From: CANHEE01 sp043777755
GTDB taxonomy: Bacteria; Bacteroidota; Bacteroidia; Chitinophagales; Saprospiraceae
Direction: 5' to 3'
Assembly: GCA_043777755.1 (NCBI GenBank)
Contig: JAYWHK010000183.1
Span: forward strand, 1 to 24,521
Length of the DNA stretch: 24,521 nt
In this document: positions 1-5,780 of the stretch, in pieces
Position numbering within the stretch: position 1 is the first letter of the stretch
Layout: every line of letters starts with the position of its first letter
Notes under the pieces: generated by a model
What the model was told of the DNA's origin: nothing
What the model saw: the letters and a program-made list of their open reading frames with translations, nothing else
Database searches by the model: none
Made by a program: the position numbers and the translations under genes

Positions 1-90
1 GATAACAACTTGAGAACTACCCACATGATCCTCAAGCAAAAGTGCAATTCTAGATTAGATTTAATGTACTATTAAAGCTTATTGATAACC

Positions 91-158
91 CTAGAGGTAG
101 AGTCACCTAGCTAAAAAAGAAATCACGATTACTACTCAAAATCACTACTTTACTGATT
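91..158. repeat. hairpin-bearing repeat, copy 1
   Basis: This copy starts with an imperfect palindrome (CTAGAGGT, a short loop, then ACCTAG at 91-110). It ends with GATTACTACTCAAAATCACT and a few further bases (127-158). The same layout recurs at 254-323, with the right part nearly identical and the stem loop altered while still able to pair. No ORF crosses it. I do not recognise the family; it could be a REP-like or miniature element. Confidence 0.6.
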
Positions 159-185
159 CTGAAAGACCACTGTCTCAAACCTACA

Positions 186-235
186 GCTACCAAGAAGCTA
201 CCAAAGGCTACCAAAAACTCAACTCAGGCTACCAA
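186..235. repeat. short irregular GCTACCAA repeats
   Basis: The octamer GCTACCAA occurs four times, at 186, 197, 207 and 228, with uneven spacing. It lies between the two hairpin-bearing repeats. It is too short and irregular for a CRISPR array and most likely belongs to the same low-complexity repeat region. Confidence 0.6.
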
Positions 236-253
236 AATGAAATACCAACATGC

Positions 254-323
254 ACTAGAGGTGCAGGCACCTAGCAAAACATGACTTTCATGATTACTAC
301 TCAAAATCACTACTTTAATGATT
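254..323. repeat. hairpin-bearing repeat, copy 2
   Basis: This second copy begins with a stronger palindrome (AGGTGC-AG-GCACCT inside a CTAG...AG frame, 254-273). It then carries the conserved GATTACTACTCAAAATCACT tail at 292-323. The tail is offset by 165 nt from copy 1. Its right end coincides with the point where the amidohydrolase reading frame on the minus strand stops looking like its family, so the element or a linked rearrangement probably truncated that gene. Confidence 0.6.
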
Positions 324-490
324 ATAGTAGCGTTTTCGATTTTTTCCGAAGCTGATTTTACAATCGTAGCATTTGTAAAAGCGTACCAATTGTCCCTTTT
401 ATCCGCAGGGCCATTGTTCGGAAAAGTTTGTTGTGCTGTTATTTTTATTGTAAAAATAAAAAGTGTGAGTAGTAAGACTGTTTTTTTCAT
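318..490 (-). pseudogene. 5' stump of a secreted amidohydrolase
   Basis: The frame starts at ATG 490-488 with a lipid-rich signal peptide (MKKTVLLLTLFIFTIKITAQ). It continues with about 35 residues resembling the N-terminal strand region of imidazolonepropionase-like amidohydrolases (WYAFTNATIVKSASEKIENATIIIK). That stretch is where the family builds the small beta-sandwich before the metal-binding HxH, which is absent here. Immediately afterwards the frame enters the repeat copy at 254-323 and runs on to a stop at 224-226 with no family resemblance. The 88-residue product cannot be a functional amidohydrolase of the usual 400 or more residues. The signal peptide is clear; the family assignment rests on a short segment and is moderate. 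Confidence 0.55.
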
Positions 491-549
491 ATTGTGTGGT
501 GATGTTTTATTCTAAATTGAAGTAGCTGGAGTAAGTGCTTCTTGTAGAA

Positions 550-903
550 TTAGCGAAGTAACCTCTGCCTTATCGAATCTTGCTCAATAACAGTAAATTT
601 GTCCTGAAACTCAAAATTTTTCGATTTTAGTAGTTCTAATAGAATATTGGCAACGTCAATTGGATTGAAACCTTTGTGTCTAAAATAAATAACCGATGGA
701 GGAGCTTCTTTTTGGTATTTAAAAATTAATTCGCCGTAATCGCTATCAAAGGTTAATATGATGAGTTGTTGCTCTACAGCGATTTGTAAAACCTTTTCGT
801 CGCTTATTCCTGAGTGAGATTCACAAATACTTAGGACTTCGTACCCTTGTTTTCGTAACAAGGCGATACTCGGAAATGGAAAATTTTCATTTGCTAAAAA
901 CAT
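550..903 (-). CDS. DUF5615 PIN-like toxin of a type II TA pair
   Basis: This 117-residue protein resembles the DUF5615 (PIN-like, Mut7-C-related) family. These small proteins are usually encoded with DUF433 partners and are presumed RNases. The N-terminal strand motif FLANENFPF is followed by the helix LLRKQGYEV. Acidic residues occur at D35-E36 and in the hallmark ILTFDSDYGELIF (D53, D55). The first acidic position, often Asp in an ADEN motif, is Asn here (N5), which may lower activity or be a family variant. The length is normal. The ATG lies 2 nt after the stop of the DUF433 gene, so the two are almost certainly translated from one mRNA. Activity as a toxin is inferred from family and context. 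Confidence 0.8.
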   Translation of the reverse strand: MFLANENFPFPSIALLRKQGYEVLSICESHSGISDEKVLQIAVEQQLIILTFDSDYGELIFKYQKEAPPSVIYFRHKGFNPIDVANILLELLKSKNFEFQDKFTVIEQDSIRQRLLR

Positions 904-905
904 AA

Positions 906-1142
906 TTACGCTACGCTATGAAGTGGAAAATACAATTCACAACGGATACATTCTCCAAGATAATCAAAGACAGCTGTCAAGTTCTCATTGCTCAAATTAG
1001 GATAACTTTCTAAGATCATCTGATTAGACCAGCCGTTTTTATATAGCTCCAAAAGGAGTTCCACGGAAATACGAGTACCTTTAATGACAGGTTTTCCTAA
1101 CAATACTGATGTATCTGAATGTATATGCTGTTTCCAATTCAT
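906..1142 (-). CDS. DUF433 antitoxin
   Basis: This 78-residue protein has the DUF433 signature: an opening HIHSDTSVLLGKPVIKGTRISV, then a helix-turn-helix-like stretch (LLELYKNGWSNQMILESYPNLSNENLTAVFDYL). DUF433 proteins bind DNA and act as antitoxins or repressors of DUF5615-type partners. It is the first gene of a minus-strand pair, and the toxin begins 2 nt downstream. The short C-terminal tail after the last helix is typical. It likely autorepresses the pair by binding upstream of 1142, where the spacer is AT-rich. The family is clear; the antitoxin role is by analogy. Confidence 0.82.
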   Translation of the reverse strand: MNWKQHIHSDTSVLLGKPVIKGTRISVELLLELYKNGWSNQMILESYPNLSNENLTAVFDYLGECIRCELYFPLHSVA

Positions 1143-1424
1143 TATATTGCTTAATTTTTTGTAAAATTACATTAAAAAAAATAATCAAACAAGTATTATT
1201 TATAAAAATTTAGCTCGAATACACTTATACAAGATTAAAACGAAGTTTTAATAAAATTAGAAAAATTAGATTTAATCGCTCTACGATTAGTGAAATTAGT
1301 TTAATTAGATAAAATTTGTGGTTAAATAAACTACACTAAATTATTACCGACCAACAATAAATTAATATGTTTTGAAAATCGTCTGCAAATATACAGAGAA
1401 AAAAAATTATTTTAAAAAATTATT

Positions 1425-1444
1425 TTTTTAGATTAATCTAAAAA
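1425..1444. promoter_or_regulatory. 20-bp palindromic operator, likely MntR/DtxR site
   Basis: TTTTTAGATTAATCTAAAAA is a perfect 20-bp palindrome. It sits 7 nt upstream of the candidate -7 element (1452-1459) of the DtxR-family gene. The core TTAGATTAATCTAA has the shape of DtxR-superfamily operators, which are AT-rich palindromes with TTAG/CTAA half-sites. Its position fits metal-dependent autorepression, probably also of the transporter downstream. Confidence 0.65.
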
Positions 1445-1451
1445 TTATTTA

Positions 1452-1459
1452 TAACTTTG
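1452..1459 (+). promoter_or_regulatory. Bacteroidota-type -7 element for the metal regulator
   Basis: TAACTTTG matches the TAnnTTTG consensus of the Bacteroidota primary sigma factor. It lies 50 nt before the start codon at 1510. A clear TTTG -33 element is not visible; the palindromic operator occupies much of the spacer. Confidence 0.6.
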
Positions 1460-1509
1460 CAAAAAAATAAAATTCAACCACTTTTATTTTTATTTTAAAA
1501 TAATAAAAA

Positions 1510-2187
1510 ATGAAATTTATGCTTTCATATACAGAAGAAAATTACTTGAAATCCATTTATAAATTAATGGAAATTGGAAATAAGTCAGTGAGTACCAATA
1601 GTTTAGCGGCAGAAACAAATACAACAGCGGCTTCTGTCACAGATATGCTCAAGCGACTTGCTGAAAAAGAATTGATTCACTATGAACGTTATCGTGGAGT
1701 GAAATTAAGCGAAGAAGGAAATAAATTGGCTACAAAATTAATTCGCAAACACCGACTTTGGGAAGTTTTTTTGGTGGAATGGCTACATTTTTCTTGGGAC
1801 GAAGTTCATGAATTAGCAGAACAATTAGAACATATCAAATCAGACGAACTGATTGAGCGTTTGGATATTTTTCTGAATCACCCAAAATTTGACCCGCACG
1901 GCGACCCAATTCCTGATGCCGAAGGCAACTTTACGGAACGCAAACAAATACTAATCAGCGAACTCGAAAATGAAGACGGTGGAGTAGTCGTTGGTGTCAA
2001 TGAACACGCTCCTTCATTTTTACAATATTTGGACAAATTAGGAATCAATATCGGTACACGCATAGATATTTTGGAAACGTTTGAGTTTGATGGCTCTCGC
2101 AAAGTTATCCTCAACAATGAACATGAGCTTATTCTTTCTGGTAAAGTTTGCGAAAATTTATTTTTGAAAACATTGGGAAGAAAATAG
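1510..2187 (+). CDS. mntR: MntR/DtxR-family metal-dependent transcriptional repressor
   Basis: This 225-residue protein has the DtxR-family order. A winged helix-turn-helix (about 5-65, with the recognition region TTAASVTDMLKRLAEKELI and wing YERYRGVKLSEEG) is followed by a metal-binding and dimerisation domain (about 70-145). A C-terminal SH3/FeoA-like domain ends it (about 155-222). Visible metal-ligand candidates are H81, E85, H100, E104, E107 and H108. E104 stands where DtxR has Cys102 and MntR has Glu99, which favours manganese-type sensing. N11 replaces the Asp of B. subtilis MntR. It should repress in the presence of Mn or Fe. It precedes an Nramp transporter gene by 134 nt and has a palindromic operator at 1425-1444, so the two genes form a feedback unit. 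The gene symbol is by family and context. Confidence 0.85.
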   Translation: MKFMLSYTEENYLKSIYKLMEIGNKSVSTNSLAAETNTTAASVTDMLKRLAEKELIHYERYRGVKLSEEGNKLATKLIRKHRLWEVFLVEWLHFSWDEVHELAEQLEHIKSDELIERLDIFLNHPKFDPHGDPIPDAEGNFTERKQILISELENEDGGVVVGVNEHAPSFLQYLDKLGINIGTRIDILETFEFDGSRKVILNNEHELILSGKVCENLFLKTLGRK

Positions 2188-2306
2188 AAAGTGGGAGAGT
2201 AAGAAAGTAGGAGAGTGGGAAAGTAAAGAAAGTACTCGTAGCGCACTCTCCTACTTTCTACTCTCCTACTCTCTTACTTTCTTCCTTTCCCACTCTCTTC
2301 CTTTCT
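2187..2306. repeat. purine/pyrimidine-biased long inverted repeat between regulator and transporter
   Basis: The left side is built of GAGAGT/GAAAGT-like units and the right side of the complementary CTCTC/CTTTC units. The best arm pair is AGAAAGTAGGAGAGTG at 2202-2217 with its exact reverse complement at 2244-2259. Shifted registers add many alternative pairings. The element overlaps the last base of the regulator's stop codon and ends 15 nt before the transporter ATG. Transcribed, it would form a strong hairpin without a clean U-tract, so it may attenuate or stabilise rather than terminate. It looks like a dispersed repeat inserted in the operon. Confidence 0.75.
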
Positions 2307-2321
2307 ATAAAAAATTAAAAT

Positions 2322-4193
2322 ATGGAAAATACTTCATTGTCAGAAGTGAATGCTTCGGTGGATACATCTGTTCAGACAAGTTCTTGGAAAAAATTTATGG
2401 CATTTTTGGGACCTGCCTATTTGGTAAGCGTTGGCTATATGGATCCAGGAAACTGGGCAACTGACTTGGCAGCTGGTAGCCAATTTGGTTATCAATTGAT
2501 TTGGATTTTGTTGATGTCAAATTTGATAGCATTGTTATTGCAAAGTTTTTGCGCTCGGCTGGGATTGGTCAGAGGATTGGATTTGGCGCAAGCATCACGA
2601 GCAACTTATCCCAAGACTGTCAATTTCTGCCTTTACATATTGGCGGAAGTCGCAATTGCTGCAATGGATTTGGCGGAAGTGGTTGGTATGGCAATTGGTT
2701 TGCAGTTGTTGTTCCACATTCCACTTTTACTTGGAGTGACGATTTCCGTTTTAGATACATTTTTGATTTTATTTTTATTAAATTATGGAATTAGAAAAAT
2801 CGAAGCGTTTATTTTAGCATTGGTTGGTATTATAGGTGTTTGTTTTTTAGCCGAAATGTTTTTTGCACAACCCAATTTAGGTGAAATTGCAAAAGGGTTA
2901 ATTCCAACAGCGTTGAGTGAAAATGCCCTTTACATCGCAATAGGTGTAATAGGCGCAACCGTAATGCCGCACAACCTTTATTTACATTCTTCGCTTGTAC
3001 AAACTCGAAAATTCAACCATACAAGCGAAGAAACCAAAAAAGCGATTCGATTCAACATCATAGATTCTGCGATTGCGTTGAACTTTGCTTTTTTTGTCAA
3101 TGCAGCTATTTTGATTTTAGCAGCAACAGCTTTTTATAAAAATGGCTTGTTTGAAGTTGCCGAAATTCAAGATGCGCACCGTTTGTTAGCACCCATTTTA
3201 GGCTCAAACTACGCACCTATGTTCTTTGCCATTGCTTTGATTGCAGCTGGACAAAGTTCTACGATTACAGGAACATTGGCGGGGCAAATCGTCATGGAAG
3301 GTTACTTGAATTTACGGATTCAACCTTGGTTAAGACGATTGATTACAAGGATTTTAGCGATTTTACCAGCATTTTTGACCATTTACATTGCAGGAGAACA
3401 AGCAACAGGTAAGTTATTGGTATTCAGTCAAGTGGTACTAAGTTTGCAGTTGGGATTTGCTACAATTCCTTTGATTCACTTCGTAAGCGACAAAGAAAAA
3501 ATGGGCGAATTTGTAATTCCGCTTTGGCAAAAAATAGCGGCTTGGACTGGTGCAGGAGTGATTGTTTTACTCAATATCCGAATGGTCTATCAGCAGCTTT
3601 TCACGTGGCTAAACAGCGACGATTCTATTTCTATTTTCTTAAAAATATTGGTTGTTGCGATAGCTTTATTGTCCTTAATTTTGTTGCTTTTTGTAACCAT
3701 TGAACCACTTTTTGCAAGAGCAAGGCGCAACCAGATTTCTTTGTTGCACACAGAAAAACAAACCTTAAATATTGCAGAACCTATTCATTATCAACGCATT
3801 GCAGTCAGTGTTGATTTTTCAAAAATGGATTCCAAAACCATCAATCATGCTTTGGCGCAAGGTGGGAAAAACGCTTCTTATTTGTTGGTTCATATTGTAG
3901 AAACAGCGGGCGCACGCTGGCTCGGTAGCGAAATAAAAGACTTAGAAACCAAGATGGACAAAGCGTTTTTGGAAGAGTACGCTGATAAACTCAAAAGCAT
4001 GGGTTATCAATGCAATACGATGGTCGGTTTTGGCAATCGAAAAACAGAAATACCACGTTTGGTAGAAAATTTTAACGCTGATTTTTTGGTGATGGGAGGA
4101 CACGGACACCAAGCCTTTATGGATGTTTTGATGGGAACGACAATTAGCGAAGTTCGCCACCGTTTAAAAATCCCAGTGTTGATTGTACGTTAG
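2322..4193 (+). CDS. mntH: Nramp divalent metal transporter fused to a UspA domain
   Basis: This 623-residue inner-membrane protein carries an Nramp transporter domain (about 22-470) with many hydrophobic helices. The two unwound-helix metal-site motifs are present: DPGN at 41-44 and MPHN at 215-218, whose Met215 is the soft ligand selective for Mn/Fe. H+-coupled uptake of Mn2+ or Fe2+ is the family role. After the last helix and a basic linker (RARRNQ), a cytoplasmic universal-stress-protein domain fills about 487-623. It has an intact nucleotide-binding signature G-x2-G-x9-G-T at 592-606. Ordinary MntH is about 400-450 residues, so the C-terminal domain is an extra, possibly regulatory, module. 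The gene follows an MntR-type repressor, probably in one operon. The last codons are duplicated downstream (4238-4317). Confidence 0.92.
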   Translation: MENTSLSEVNASVDTSVQTSSWKKFMAFLGPAYLVSVGYMDPGNWATDLAAGSQFGYQLIWILLMSNLIALLLQSFCARLGLVRGLDLAQASRATYPKTVNFCLYILAEVAIAAMDLAEVVGMAIGLQLLFHIPLLLGVTISVLDTFLILFLLNYGIRKIEAFILALVGIIGVCFLAEMFFAQPNLGEIAKGLIPTALSENALYIAIGVIGATVMPHNLYLHSSLVQTRKFNHTSEETKKAIRFNIIDSAIALNFAFFVNAAILILAATAFYKNGLFEVAEIQDAHRLLAPILGSNYAPMFFAIALIAAGQSSTITGTLAGQIVMEGYLNLRIQPWLRRLITRILAILPAFLTIYIAGEQATGKLLVFSQVVLSLQLGFATIPLIHFVSDKEKMGEFVIPLWQKIAAWTGAGVIVLLNIRMVYQQLFTWLNSDDSISIFLKILVVAIALLSLILLLFVTIEPLFARARRNQISLLHTEKQTLNIAEPIHYQRIAVSVDFSKMDSKTINHALAQGGKNASYLLVHIVETAGARWLGSEIKDLETKMDKAFLEEYADKLKSMGYQCNTMVGFGNRKTEIPRLVENFNADFLVMGGHGHQAFMDVLMGTTISEVRHRLKIPVLIVR

Positions 4194-4317
4194 CTGGAGT
4201 TCTGACTTTAGTCAGAACAAAAAATCACGTAATCCATCACCGTTTAAAAATCCCAGTGTTGATTGCACGTTAGCTGGAGTTCTGACTTTAGTGAGAACAG
4301 AAAATCATGTAATCATC
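4158..4317. repeat. 80-bp tandem duplication covering the 3' end of mntH
   Basis: The unit 4158-4237 includes the last 12 codons or so of the transporter gene, its TAG and a hairpin. It is repeated at 4238-4317 with a handful of substitutions and one deletion. Each unit carries GTTCTGACT-TT-AGTCAGAAC (perfect in unit 1, 4199-4218; one mismatch in unit 2). The hairpin is followed by A-rich rather than T-rich sequence on the plus strand, so it is not a canonical terminator for mntH. It could act on minus-strand transcripts. Confidence 0.85.
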
Positions 4318-4601
4318 ACCATTTTAAGAAATAAAATCACCAATTAAAAATTTATTTTAAAATAAATCTACCACTTTTATTACTTTTATTTTGATTTTAG
4401 CCCAAATTTTCGACCAAGTAAAATGAAATAAAAATATATTACTATTAAATGCTATTCTTGTATTAAATTTTTATAATTCATTGATAATCAATTGTTTATT
4501 TTATTTTATTTAAAAAAATTATTGATTTTATTTCTCATATTAACAATAGGTTAATATAAAAAATACCATATTTTGGGTACGCACGCCATTGCTATTTGTT
4601 G

Positions 4602-4609
4602 TATTTTTG
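4602..4609 (+). promoter_or_regulatory. candidate -7 promoter element inside non-coding DNA
   Basis: TATTTTTG matches TAnnTTTG and lies within TGTTGTATTTTTG. That longer string is repeated about 150 nt downstream with a second match at 4755-4762. No gene follows either directly, so the pair could drive small RNAs or the distant gene at 5345. No good -33 element is seen. Confidence 0.3.
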
Positions 4610-4998
4610 TACCGTAATGTAGAAACTGGCAAAGTTTTTATACTATATTACAATACTTTTAATAAAGATTTACACAACAAAATTAGCTCAATCCAATTAG
4701 TATTGAGAAGTATCCCAAGCAGTCTTCATACACCTTGTATGGAATCAACTGTTGTATTTTTGCCCTGTACAAGCAAAAGCACATACTCCTCAACTGAAAA
4801 TGAACATTTAAAATTGCGTGCCAAAGCTCCCAACCCTTTCTCTTTTAATTAAAAAGGCGTCGCAAAGAATTTTTACAAAATAATTAAAGAAGAACTACGC
4901 TTCATTTAATTATCAACTAAAAATTATTAATTATTCATTATTCACTACCCAAGTTAGTTTCCGTTGTAAAAAACATTGTTGTTTTAGTAAATTTTTGA

Positions 4999-5014
4999 TT
5001 ACAAGTACTTGTAA
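4999..5014. promoter_or_regulatory. 16-bp palindrome, possible operator
   Basis: TTACAAGTACTTGTAA is a perfect palindrome about 330 nt upstream of the 129-aa secreted-protein gene. It stands 34 nt upstream of a TACATTTG -7-like motif (5048-5055). The size and symmetry suit a dimeric regulator, but no regulator can be named. Confidence 0.35.
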
Positions 5015-5059
5015 ATCAGAGTTTTCAGTTGTGTAAATTACTTTCTCTACATTTGAAAG

Positions 5060-5086
5060 TCCCTCCTTCGGAGGGATTTAGGGAGG
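5060..5086. repeat. TCCCTCC hairpin repeat
   Basis: TCCCTCC-TTC-GGAGGGA (5060-5076) is a 7-bp hairpin. It is followed by GGGAGG (5081-5086), which could pair alternatively with the same left arm. From memory, this layout resembles a repeat scattered through intergenic DNA of other Bacteroidota. It has no U-tract and is not a terminator. Confidence 0.5.
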
Positions 5087-5344
5087 AAGAACCCGCTTAA
5101 AAGTAAGCAAAAAAATTAAATAGCGTCGTTAGCTACAATATCAAAGTACAATCTTTTTTAACAAAAGCCTTGTTCAAGGATTAAAATGCTAATGACACAA
5201 GTACTGTCTAAAATAAGTGCCGTTGTAGAATGTTTTAATCTATTGATAACCAATAGACCAATGACTTTCAGACTTACGACTACTTATTTATAATTACTAA
5301 ACAACATTTTATTTTATTTATTAACCAACAACATTTTATATCTT

Positions 5345-5734
5345 ATGAAAAAAGTAAAATTATTGATGTTAATTTTATCAGCTTTTTTTGCTTTTGGTAT
5401 TCAGTCTGCTTCAGCGCAATACGTTGATGCTGCGACTGCCAAAGGTTTAGTAATAGGCAAAATTAACGACATTTCTAAGGAAATGGAAACCGCCAAAGAT
5501 GTAGGAGGATTAAATTTCTACTACGAATTGACTGCAAAGCAAGAGTATTACAATCGGATTATGATTGCTTTCAAGCATCAAAAAACAGTTGCCGAAGCTC
5601 TTGATCAAGTTCAAATTGTAGCTGATAGTGTATCTGACAGCGCTGAACAGCCAACAGCTTTGACAGCAGTGCTGAACGATAAGCAGTTTAACTTATCACT
5701 TAGAGAAGAAGCAGAACAACTTCTTAAAATTTAA
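5345..5734 (+). CDS. small secreted protein of unknown function, upstream of giant adhesin
   Basis: This 129-residue protein starts with a signal peptide (MKKVKLLMLILSAFFAFGIQ, cleavage likely after SASA at about 24). The mature part of about 105 residues is polar and mostly helical, with no cysteines, no sorting domain and no motif I recognise. It is probably periplasmic. The gene is followed after only 46 nt by the 3208-residue T9SS protein with no terminator between them, so co-expression is likely. A role in folding, export or anchoring of the large protein is a guess from context. An ATG preceded by the repeated CAACATTTTAT sequence is the only sensible start. Confidence 0.75.
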   Translation: MKKVKLLMLILSAFFAFGIQSASAQYVDAATAKGLVIGKINDISKEMETAKDVGGLNFYYELTAKQEYYNRIMIAFKHQKTVAEALDQVQIVADSVSDSAEQPTALTAVLNDKQFNLSLREEAEQLLKI

Positions 5735-5780
5735 ATCAACAACAACATTCTTTAATTTTACACAAATTATAATCTTTTTA

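Larger units (their letters stand above)
1143..1509. other. divergent AT-rich intergenic region
   Basis: No gene is seen. The region separates the minus-strand TA pair from the plus-strand metal regulator and should hold both promoters. It contains a perfect 8-bp hairpin (ATTAAAAC-GAA-GTTTTAAT, 1234-1252) and five ATTAG motifs between about 1256 and 1310. On the minus strand, TTTG followed 16 nt later by TAATTTTAC (about 1156-1191) is a weak candidate promoter for the TA pair. Confidence 0.5.
4318..5344. other. about 1 kb intergenic region without a convincing gene
   Basis: The region is AT-rich with frequent stops. An 87-codon frame at 4589-4852 has no family resemblance, no signal peptide and a composition like the surrounding non-coding DNA. 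Visible structure includes an 18-bp AT palindrome (4350-4367) and two copies of TGTTGTATTTTTG (about 4597-4609 and 4750-4762) that match the -7 promoter element. There is also a 16-bp palindrome (4999-5014), a 7-bp hairpin (5060-5076) and CTATTG-ATAAC-CAATAG (5240-5256). The sequence CAACATTTTAT occurs twice just before the next gene (about 5303 and 5331). Unannotated small RNAs are possible but not shown. Confidence 0.5.

Noticed and set aside
186..246. CRISPR-like array of GCTACCAA units
   Set aside because: The units are only 8 nt with irregular gaps of 2-13 nt, and there are no cas genes nearby.
4199..4218. GTTCTGACT hairpin as the mntH terminator
   Set aside because: It is followed by A-rich rather than T-rich sequence on the coding strand, and it is part of a duplicated repeat.
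4589..4852. 87-codon ORF as a gene
   Set aside because: It has no family resemblance and no signal or membrane features. Its composition is like the surrounding spacer, and promoter-like motifs fall inside it.
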